Source: Arcobacter sp. CECT 8985
Lineage (GTDB): Bacteria > Campylobacterota > Campylobacteria > Campylobacterales > Arcobacteraceae
Assembly (NCBI RefSeq): GCF_004116495.1
Contig: NZ_PDKC01000019.1
Coordinates: 1 to 56,818 of the forward strand
Direction of reading: 5' to 3'
DNA: 56,818 nt
Position 1 is the stretch's first letter. Every line of letters begins with the position of its first letter. The position numbers and the translations under genes were made by a program. Under the pieces are notes generated by a model that had not been told where the DNA came from, searched no databases, and worked only from the letters and a program-made list of their open reading frames with translations. This document shows, one piece after another, positions 17,369 through 24,339 of this stretch.

Positions 17369-18736
17369 AGTTCTTCTTCTTATATTTTTTAATTTTCTTC
17401 TCATAATAACAATCTTTTCTTTACTTTTTTCGGATAAATTTATCTCATTATGTTCTAAATTTTTACCAAATTCTATACTTAATAAATCAGATTTTTTCAT
17501 CTTAAGTATTTGAGAGAAATAGACACTTCTATGTCCTGTTATAAGAAAACTAATAACTGCACTTATTGCTGCGTAGTGAGCAATTTCAACACCAAATAAT
17601 TCAACCGCCATAATTGTTGCAGCAATAGGAGCATTTGCAGCACCTGCTAAAACACTTGTAAATCCTAAAGCAGCAAATAGTGCTAAATGGTCTCCAAAAA
17701 GTGTTCCTAGGAAGTGCCCACTTGTTGCACCAATATAGAAAATAGGAGTAATAACTCCACCACTTCCACCTGCTGATAGGGTAATAGAAGTAAAAATGGT
17801 TTTCATAATAAATGCATACCAAGGAATTTGTGAATCTCCAACTGCAGGGTCTGAATATAAAATATCAGAAATTGTATCAAGTCCTAAACCAAAATATCTA
17901 TCTCCTACAAAAAATGAAAGGAAAACTAATATTGATCCACCAAGAAAAGCTTTTGCATAAATATTAATATCTATTCTTTTTATATAATATTCAGATTTTT
18001 TAAAAGCAGTAATTAAAAAATCTGAAACAATACCAAAAAATAACCCTGCAATAATAACTTGGAAAATTAATGTAATTTCAATTGGAATAGATTGAGCAAA
18101 ATGTAAATTATAATATGTATAATTAATACCTAAAATTTTTGAAGTAGTGTATGCAGCAAAACCCGATATAAAAGATGGTAAAAGTACATCATACATAATA
18201 ATTCCGACAATTAAAACTTCAATACCAAATATTGCACCTGATATTGGAGTACCAAATACAGAAGCAAAACCTGCACTAATACCACAAATAACAAGTTTTT
18301 TTCTATCTGCTTTAGAAAATTTAAAAATATCAGAGATAAAAGAAGCTGCTCCTGCACCAATTTGTGCACCAGGACCTTCCTTACCAGCTGAACCACCTGC
18401 AAATAGTGTTAATAATGTAGCAACTAATTTAACAGGAATAACTGAAACTTCAATTTTCCCATCTTTTTTATGTACTGCTTCAATTACTTTTTCTGTTCCA
18501 TGTCCTTTTGCATTTGGTGCAAATTTTTTAACTAAGAAAACACTTAACATTAAAGCGAATGGTAGTAAATAATAATAATGAAAAGGCAAAAATGATCGAC
18601 TGCTTTCTGCAGCATGTATGGAGTTTAAGAAAAAAGTGATAATAAAACCGATTGTTACACCAATAAATGAAGATAATAATACCCATTTTGTAACACTAAA
18701 AAATATAATTGATTGTTCTATAATATGTTTCTTCAT
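17354..18736 (-). CDS. ClC-family chloride channel/antiporter
   Basis: The 460-residue inner-membrane protein has the ClC fold and no C-terminal CBS domains. The selectivity-filter and gate motif GKEGP is at 118-122, with gating Glu120. GSGGVITPIF in the second half matches the G-x-F-x-P region. Two departures stand out. The first filter motif is GHGTE (78-82) instead of GSGIP. The internal proton glutamate of E. coli ClC (Glu203) aligns with Val174 in FGIEV, as in ClC channels. The short C-terminus is very basic. The gene is monocistronic. Channel versus exchanger activity is uncertain. Confidence 0.9.
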   Translation of the reverse strand: MKKHIIEQSIIFFSVTKWVLLSSFIGVTIGFIITFFLNSIHAAESSRSFLPFHYYYLLPFALMLSVFLVKKFAPNAKGHGTEKVIEAVHKKDGKIEVSVIPVKLVATLLTLFAGGSAGKEGPGAQIGAGAASFISDIFKFSKADRKKLVICGISAGFASVFGTPISGAIFGIEVLIVGIIMYDVLLPSFISGFAAYTTSKILGINYTYYNLHFAQSIPIEITLIFQVIIAGLFFGIVSDFLITAFKKSEYYIKRIDINIYAKAFLGGSILVFLSFFVGDRYFGLGLDTISDILYSDPAVGDSQIPWYAFIMKTIFTSITLSAGGSGGVITPIFYIGATSGHFLGTLFGDHLALFAALGFTSVLAGAANAPIAATIMAVELFGVEIAHYAAISAVISFLITGHRSVYFSQILKMKKSDLLSIEFGKNLEHNEINLSEKSKEKIVIMRRKLKNIRRRTREED

Positions 18737-18822
18737 GTAAGCACTTAATAATAGTTTTTTATTAATTTTAACGAAATTAATATGAATTTAAGATAATAAA
18801 AACGATAAATTTCATAATTTTG

Positions 18823-18846
18823 ATGCCTATTTTTAGGCGTGTTTTT
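18823..18846 (+). terminator. Orphan plus-strand terminator-like hairpin
   Basis: ATGCCTA (18823-18829) pairs with TAGGCGT (18834-18840), including one G-T pair, around TTTT, and is followed by GTTTTTAAT. It is a well-formed intrinsic terminator on the plus strand, yet no plus-strand gene ends upstream of it. Confidence 0.5.
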
Positions 18847-18896
18847 AATAAATGTCAAAAAAAATACAAAAATCAACCATAAATAACCTTAAATTT

Positions 18897-18905
18897 TGCT
18901 ATAAT
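18897..18905 (+). promoter_or_regulatory. Extended -10 promoter of the 144-residue hypothetical gene
   Basis: TGCTATAAT is an exact extended -10 (TGnTATAAT) placed 31 bases before the GTG start at 18936. No clear -35 is seen. Confidence 0.6.
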
Positions 18906-18935
18906 ATATATAGATATTAGAAAAAAAGGTTGATA

Positions 18936-19370
18936 GTGGAAGATTTAGCGAAAGAAATTTCTGAAGTTATAGTTTCAAGTAGAATTACAAATATGACAGA
19001 TAATATGGATGATGTTATAGATATTTTACAAAAAGATGAGAATCTTTTAGGAGAAGTTGAAAATCTATTAACGAAAGATGATATTGTTTGGGTAAACAAA
19101 AATAATAATAAAATATTTTTTGAAGTTACTTTTGATAGTGATTATCCAAGGTCTGTAAATAGTAAAATTTTAGATTTAGATACAGAAGTAAAATGGATTG
19201 AAAATCAAATCTCAAAAGAAGAGAGTGAAATCAATTGGGAAAATATTAAATATAGATATAAAAGAGCTTTAAAAGAACTTGGGTTTAAAAATGTAACTTA
19301 TTACCAAAAAGTAAGAGAAATAATATTAACTCATAAATCTAAAAAATGGAGATTTTTAAATAATAATTAA
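18936..19370 (+). CDS. Hypothetical protein, 144 residues
   Basis: The GTG at 18936 is preferred over TTG at 18930 because AAAAAAAGG ends 6 bases before the GTG but touches the TTG. The protein is soluble and acidic in its N-terminal part (MEDLAKEISEVIV), with a central beta-like segment (NNKIFFEVTFDSDYP) and a basic helical C-terminus (KYRYKRALKELGFKN to KSKKWRF). No signal peptide or membrane helix is present. I do not recognise the family. An extended -10 promoter lies directly upstream and a hairpin downstream, so it is probably expressed on its own. Confidence 0.7.
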   Translation: MEDLAKEISEVIVSSRITNMTDNMDDVIDILQKDENLLGEVENLLTKDDIVWVNKNNNKIFFEVTFDSDYPRSVNSKILDLDTEVKWIENQISKEESEINWENIKYRYKRALKELGFKNVTYYQKVREIILTHKSKKWRFLNNN

Positions 19371-19415
19371 AAATCTTCAAATAAAATCATCTAAAATCAG
19401 CTAACTTATAATTTT

Positions 19416-19444
19416 GTGTAGTCTTTTTATTAAAATGACTACAC
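19416..19444. repeat. Long hairpin upstream of the phoX-like gene
   Basis: GTGTAGTC (19416-19423) pairs with GACTACAC (19437-19444). Inside, four further A-T pairs follow one mismatch. It lies 46 bases past the hypothetical gene and 79 bases before the phoX-like start. There is no T run outside the stem, so it may be a weak terminator or an operator. Confidence 0.5.
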
Positions 19445-19522
19445 TATTCCAAATAAAATGTAATTATATTGTAACTATAAACATATACAATCCTGAATTA
19501 TTATTCAATTTAGGAGAGTAAA

Positions 19523-21337
19523 ATGAGAAATAAAGTAATTACAGCTTCAGTTGTTGCTGCATCAGTGCTATTTACAGCATGTGCGTCAAAATCAGATATG
19601 ACTAATTCTACAGTTGAACACAATATTAAATTTAATGAAGTCCCTGTTCCAACAACAGATAATCAAAAAAGAAAAATAATTGCAACAAATCAAATTACAG
19701 TAGATGGTAGAAATACAAATATTTCTTATAACACTATTATTAGAAGTGGAGATAAAGTAGGGGATGGTATTTTTGGTCTGTTATATGATAAAAATGGTAA
19801 TCATATAAGACAAAAAGATGGTTCACTAAGAATCTCTAATTCTAATGATTTTGCTTCATTATTGCCAGTTGGAAATAAACTTTTTATGGTATCACACTTT
19901 GAAAGTAGACCAGCAGCTATGTATTTAACAGAATTAAAACAAGAATCAAATGGAAAATTAAAAGCTGTTAATACTAAAAATATTGATTTTTCTAAAGTAA
20001 ATGGATTATGGGTTCCATGTGCAGGAAGCGTAACACCATGGCATACTCACTTAGGAAGTGAAGAGTATGAACCAGATGCAAGAAAAATTGCAAGTGATGG
20101 ATCTTTAGATGATTATTATGCTCCTATGGCTGATTATTATAATAAAGATTTAAAAGCATTAAATGTTTATGATTATGGATGGGTTCCTGAAATATCAGTT
20201 TTAAATGAAAAAGGTGATGTTAAAGTTGAAAAACATTATTCAATGGGGAGATTTGCCCATGAGTTAGCTTATGTTATGCCTGACGAAAAAACTGTATATT
20301 TATCAGATGATGGAACAAATGTGGCTTTATATATGTATGTAGCAGATAAACCAAAAGATTTAAGTAGTGGTACATTATATGCTGCAAAATGGAAACAAAA
20401 AAGTAATATTAAAGCTGGTTCTGCAAATATTAAATGGATTAATTTAGGTCATTTAAGTGATGAATATGTAAAAGCTGGATTAGATCAAAAGTTAACTTTT
20501 GATGATTTATTTGAAGTTTCAGATTCACCAAAAGAAGGATTTTCTTCTATAAATACGACAATGGGTCATGAATATTTAAAAATTAAACCAGGAATGGAAA
20601 AATTAGTTTCAAGAATGGAAACAAGAAGATATGCAGCTATTAAAGGTGCAACTACTGAATTTAGAAAAATGGAAGGTATTACATATAATCCAAATGAAAA
20701 TAAAGTTTATTTATCAATCTCTGAAATTGCAAAAGGGATGGAAGATAATATGAAAAAAGGCAAAGTAAATAGCAAATATGACGATGGTGGAAATAATGAT
20801 ATTAGAGTCAAATATAATAGATGTGGTGCAGTTTATGAATTAAGTCTAGCTGGTACAGATGCAATTAAATATTCTAATGATGGCTCAGATATAAAATCAT
20901 CATATGTTGTAGAGTCTATGAAAGGATTGATTGCTGGTATGGAAAATAAAAAAACAGATGAAATGGCAAAGGCAAATAAATGTTCTTTAGATGGTTTGGC
21001 AAATCCAGATAATCTTACTTATATTCCAAATACAAATACTTTAATAATTGGTGAAGATACAGGATCAGGGCATCAAAATGATTTTATTTGGTCATACAAT
21101 ATTAAACAAAATAAATTAACAAGAATATTAACTTCACCTTATGGTTCTGAAACAACATCTCCTTATTATTATAATAATATTGGAGGTCATGGATATTTAA
21201 TGGCGGTTATTCAACATCCTTATGGTGAAGGTGATGCACTTACAAGTGAAACTAATATGCCAAAGAATGCAAACTCTGTAGGAGATATGAAGGCATATAC
21301 AGGTTTTATTGGACCACTTCCCGTAATTAGTAAATAA
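19523..21337 (+). CDS. PhoX/DUF839-family phosphatase-like lipoprotein
   Basis: This 604-residue exported protein has a signal peptide ending in a lipobox-like LFTAC (Cys20), so it is probably a periplasmic lipoprotein rather than a Tat substrate as typical PhoX is. WVPCAGSVTPWHTHLGSEEYEPDA around residues 154-177 corresponds to the CAG-x-TPW-x-T-x-x-x-EE active-site region of PhoX, which binds Ca and Fe. The later GMEGITYNP and ADNL-like segments (FRKMEGITYNP, GLANPDNLTYIP) are beta-propeller repeats common to the family. PhoX enzymes release phosphate from organic esters. An AGGAGAG ribosome site supports the start. No clear Pho box was found. Confidence 0.83.
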   Translation: MRNKVITASVVAASVLFTACASKSDMTNSTVEHNIKFNEVPVPTTDNQKRKIIATNQITVDGRNTNISYNTIIRSGDKVGDGIFGLLYDKNGNHIRQKDGSLRISNSNDFASLLPVGNKLFMVSHFESRPAAMYLTELKQESNGKLKAVNTKNIDFSKVNGLWVPCAGSVTPWHTHLGSEEYEPDARKIASDGSLDDYYAPMADYYNKDLKALNVYDYGWVPEISVLNEKGDVKVEKHYSMGRFAHELAYVMPDEKTVYLSDDGTNVALYMYVADKPKDLSSGTLYAAKWKQKSNIKAGSANIKWINLGHLSDEYVKAGLDQKLTFDDLFEVSDSPKEGFSSINTTMGHEYLKIKPGMEKLVSRMETRRYAAIKGATTEFRKMEGITYNPNENKVYLSISEIAKGMEDNMKKGKVNSKYDDGGNNDIRVKYNRCGAVYELSLAGTDAIKYSNDGSDIKSSYVVESMKGLIAGMENKKTDEMAKANKCSLDGLANPDNLTYIPNTNTLIIGEDTGSGHQNDFIWSYNIKQNKLTRILTSPYGSETTSPYYYNNIGGHGYLMAVIQHPYGEGDALTSETNMPKNANSVGDMKAYTGFIGPLPVISK

Positions 21338-21346
21338 GGATTTAAA

Positions 21347-21427
21347 ATGAGTTTTAAATCTTTAATTGAAGTACTACTTTTTTGTAGTACTTTTATTATT
21401 TATTATATTAAAGTAGAAAAAAGATGA
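21347..21427 (+). CDS. Putative 26-residue membrane peptide ORF, coupled to the di-haem gene
   Basis: The short ORF begins with ATG 21347 behind AAGGA (6-base spacing) and ends TGA at 21425-21427, overlapping the next gene's ATG as ATGA. It encodes a hydrophobic stretch (LIEVLLFCSTFIIYYI) ending in KVEKR, like a single small membrane helix. A perfect 9-bp hairpin sits within it. It could be a real small protein, a translated leader that couples the downstream gene, or chance. The ribosome site and exact overlap argue for translation. Confidence 0.4.
   Translation: MSFKSLIEVLLFCSTFIIYYIKVEKR
21369..21392 (+). terminator. Terminator-like hairpin after the phoX-like gene, inside the 26-codon ORF
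   Basis: AAGTACTAC (21369-21377) pairs with GTAGTACTT (21384-21392) around six Ts and is followed by TTATTATTTATT. It could end the phoX-like transcript or attenuate expression of the di-haem gene, depending on translation of the overlapping short ORF. Confidence 0.55.
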
Positions 21428-23094
21428 AGTATTTATTTTTCTTACTACTAATAACAATTGAGTCTCTTCATGCAAGTAAAGTTGATTTAAAAGATACAAT
21501 TTTTTATAATCCAACAGCTTATATAACAAGTCAATGTTATACAAAAACTATTCATGAAAAAGATAATAAACTATTGAGTAATCCATGTTATTCTTGTCAT
21601 AGAAAAAATAAAATTCCAAATTTCACATCTTCTGATAGTGATTTACAAGAAGAGTATTCTTTTCCATCTTCTGCATTAAAAAATCCATGGATAAATTTGT
21701 TTAAGGATAGAACAAAACAAGTTAGTAAAATATCAGATCAAGAGATTTTAAAATATATAAAACAAAATAACTATATAGATAAAAATAGGAATATTATTCT
21801 TGCTAAAAAATTAAAAAATCTTCCAACAAATTGGGATGCAAATAATAATGGCAAATGGGATGGCTATATCCCTGATTGTTATTATAATTTTGATAAAGAA
21901 GGTTTTGATAGGAATAATAAAGGTGATATTACTGGATGGAGAGCATTTGCATACTATCCATTTCTAGGTACATTTTGGCCAACAAATGGTAGCATAGATG
22001 ATGTACTTATTCGTCTTCCAAAAATATTTTGGAAAGATAAAAAGGGAAAAATAGATTTAGAAGTTTATAAAACAAATTTATCAATAGTAGAGAGTTTACT
22101 AAAGCAAAAAGATATATCAATAGAAAATATAGATGAATCAAAATTTGGTATAGATTTAAATAAAAATGGCAAAATTGATATTGCAAGTAAAATTGTATTT
22201 AAATGGAAAATACCAGATTATGATATTTCGACAAATAAATTAAAAAATTTTACTATGAGTTATGTTGGTTTAGCTCAAATAGCATTGTTAAATAATCAAA
22301 TACATATTGCACCAGGTTTGTATCCTAAAGGTACAGAATTTTTGCATTCTGTTAGATATTTGGATATTACGAAAAATTCACAAATAAAAATTTCTTCTAG
22401 AATGAAAGAGTTGAGATATGCCAAAAAAAGATATTGGTCAACATATTCTCAATTAGAGCAAATCAGTGCAGAAGAGATGAAAGATGAGAGTGATTATCCT
22501 GATAGAGCAGAAAAATATACAGGTAATATAGAAATAGGATTAAATAATAAAAGAGGTTGGTATTATCAAGGTTTTATTGAAGATGAAAAAGGTAATTTAA
22601 GACCTCAAAGCAAAGAGGAAACTCTTTATTGTATAGGTTGTCATAGTAATATTGGAGCAATTGCAGATTCTACATTTGTATTTCAAAGAAAGTTTGATAC
22701 AAAATCTTTAAAATATGGTTGGTATCATTGGACACAAAAAGGATTGAAAGGTATTAATGATAAAAAATTAATTTCAAATAAAACAGAGTATGCACGATAT
22801 TTGCAATTAAATAAATCAGGTGATGAATTTAGAGCAAATGATGAGATAATGAAAAAGTTTTTTAATAAAGATTTGAGTTTAAAAAAAGATGCTTTAAATA
22901 AATTAAAAAAAGATATTACTTTTTTAATTATGCCAAGTAAACAAAGAGCACTTAAACTTAATAAAGCATACAAAGTAATAGTTGAAGAACAAAGTTTTAT
23001 TTATGGTAGAGATGCACATATTAAGCCTATTAATACAGTACATAAAGTAGTTAAAGAGAATCAATTAACAAAGATTAAAAAAGTTAATAATTAA
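21424..23094 (+). CDS. Exported di-haem c-type protein with Ca-binding-like loops
   Basis: The 556-residue protein has a signal peptide (MKYLFFLLLITIESLHAS) and two haem c attachment motifs, CYSCH (55-59) and CIGCH (403-407). Three Asp/Asn-Gly-rich loops resemble EF-hand or thrombospondin-3 calcium loops: DANNNGKWDG near 138, DRNNKGDITG near 162 and DLNKNGKIDI near 244. It should be periplasmic or surface-exposed and could transfer electrons. I do not recognise a named family. It follows a PhoX-like gene through a 26-codon ORF whose stop overlaps its ATG; its own ribosome site is weak, so coupling seems likely. The function is unknown. Confidence 0.75.
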   Translation: MKYLFFLLLITIESLHASKVDLKDTIFYNPTAYITSQCYTKTIHEKDNKLLSNPCYSCHRKNKIPNFTSSDSDLQEEYSFPSSALKNPWINLFKDRTKQVSKISDQEILKYIKQNNYIDKNRNIILAKKLKNLPTNWDANNNGKWDGYIPDCYYNFDKEGFDRNNKGDITGWRAFAYYPFLGTFWPTNGSIDDVLIRLPKIFWKDKKGKIDLEVYKTNLSIVESLLKQKDISIENIDESKFGIDLNKNGKIDIASKIVFKWKIPDYDISTNKLKNFTMSYVGLAQIALLNNQIHIAPGLYPKGTEFLHSVRYLDITKNSQIKISSRMKELRYAKKRYWSTYSQLEQISAEEMKDESDYPDRAEKYTGNIEIGLNNKRGWYYQGFIEDEKGNLRPQSKEETLYCIGCHSNIGAIADSTFVFQRKFDTKSLKYGWYHWTQKGLKGINDKKLISNKTEYARYLQLNKSGDEFRANDEIMKKFFNKDLSLKKDALNKLKKDITFLIMPSKQRALKLNKAYKVIVEEQSFIYGRDAHIKPINTVHKVVKENQLTKIKKVNN

Positions 23095-23166
23095 AAAAGG
23101 TGAAAAACTTGTAAAATAGTATATTATAAAGTTTCTTATTGTATTATTTTAATTCAAGGAGATTTT

Positions 23167-24315
23167 ATGAAAATATTAATAGCAAGTGATTCATTCAAAA
23201 ATTCATTGTCTTCACATAATGTGGCAAATGCAATTGAAATAGGATTCAAAAGAGTTCTTGATTATTTTGAATATGAAAAAGTTCCCCTTGCAGATGGTGG
23301 AGAAGGAACTATTGATAGTCTAAAAGATAGTATAAAAAATTATGAAGAAATTGAAGTTGACGTTCTAAACCCACTTGAAGAAAAAATTAAAGCAAAATAT
23401 ATTTTGACAGATGATAATACAGCAGTAATTGAAATGGCAAAATCAACAGGTATTGAATTGGTTAAAGAAGAGAATAGGGATATTTTAAATTCTACATCTT
23501 TTGGTTTTGGGCAACAAATAGCTGATGCAGTTAAAAAAGGTGCAAAAGATATTATTCTTACAATTGGTAGTAGTGCTACAAATGATGTTGGAATAGGAAT
23601 GCTTCAAGCTCTTGGAGTAAAGTTTTACGATGAGCATAATGAAGAGATAAGTCATAAAAAAATTTTAACTGCAAAAGATATTTATAAAATTGAAAATTTT
23701 GATATCTCTTCATTGAAAAAGTTTATTGATATTAATTTTGTAGTTGCTTGTGATGTTGATAATCCTCTTACGGGAAAAAATGGTGCAACTTATACTTTTG
23801 CAAAACAAAAAGGTGCATCTGCTGATGATATTTTATTTTTAGAAGAGAGTATTTTAAAATATAGTAATATTTGTGAAAAAAGACTTCAACAAAAAGTTCA
23901 TAATGAGAAAGGAACAGGAGCAGCAGGTGGAGTTGGTTTTGCTTTACAAGCATTTTTAAAAGCAAAAAGTAGAAGTGGAATTCAAACTATAATTGAATTT
24001 ATTAATTTAGAAGAAAAAATTGCTAATTCTGATCTAATAATTACTGGTGAAGGTAGAGTTGATGAACAAACTATCTATGGAAAGACTATTATGGGTGTTT
24101 TAAATATCGCAAAAAAATATGATAAACCAGTAATTATAATAGCTGGTGGATTAGATGAAGGATACGAAAAATTATATTCGTATGGGGCAAGTGCTATTTA
24201 TGATATTACGCCAATTAGTAAACCTTTAGAAGAACTATTACCTCACACAGAAAAAAATCTTATATCAACTGCATATGCAATTGCAAATACTTTAGCAATT
24301 GATATAAATAAATAA
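23167..24315 (+). CDS. Glycerate kinase (type I, GlxK/GarK)
   Basis: This 382-residue cytosolic kinase of the GarK family phosphorylates D-glycerate, usually to 2-phosphoglycerate. Family blocks are visible in order: ASDSFKNSLSS (8-18), PLADGGEGT (about 40), GSSATNDVGIGMLQALG (about 139-155), GTGAAGGVGFALQA (about 258) and ITGEGRVDEQT (about 295). The length is standard (about 380). A CAAGGAG ribosome site precedes the ATG. No glyoxylate carboligase or tartronate semialdehyde reductase is adjacent, so the source of glycerate is not shown here. Confidence 0.92.
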   Translation: MKILIASDSFKNSLSSHNVANAIEIGFKRVLDYFEYEKVPLADGGEGTIDSLKDSIKNYEEIEVDVLNPLEEKIKAKYILTDDNTAVIEMAKSTGIELVKEENRDILNSTSFGFGQQIADAVKKGAKDIILTIGSSATNDVGIGMLQALGVKFYDEHNEEISHKKILTAKDIYKIENFDISSLKKFIDINFVVACDVDNPLTGKNGATYTFAKQKGASADDILFLEESILKYSNICEKRLQQKVHNEKGTGAAGGVGFALQAFLKAKSRSGIQTIIEFINLEEKIANSDLIITGEGRVDEQTIYGKTIMGVLNIAKKYDKPVIIIAGGLDEGYEKLYSYGASAIYDITPISKPLEELLPHTEKNLISTAYAIANTLAIDINK

Positions 24316-24339
24316 AAAGAGTATTTATATACTCTTTTT
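24314..24339. terminator. Bidirectional terminator, glycerate kinase / dynamin
   Basis: A perfect 11-bp stem (AAAAAGAGTAT / ATACTCTTTTT) with a TTAT loop overlaps the stop codon of glycerate kinase and the stop codon of the converging dynamin-like gene. A- and T-runs on the two arms suit both strands. Confidence 0.75.

Noticed and set aside
18872-18934. ATCAACC and GGTTGAT inverted repeat flanking the promoter of the 144-residue gene
   Set aside because: The arms are only 7 bases and 49 bases apart, which is easily chance, and the right arm overlaps the ribosome site region.
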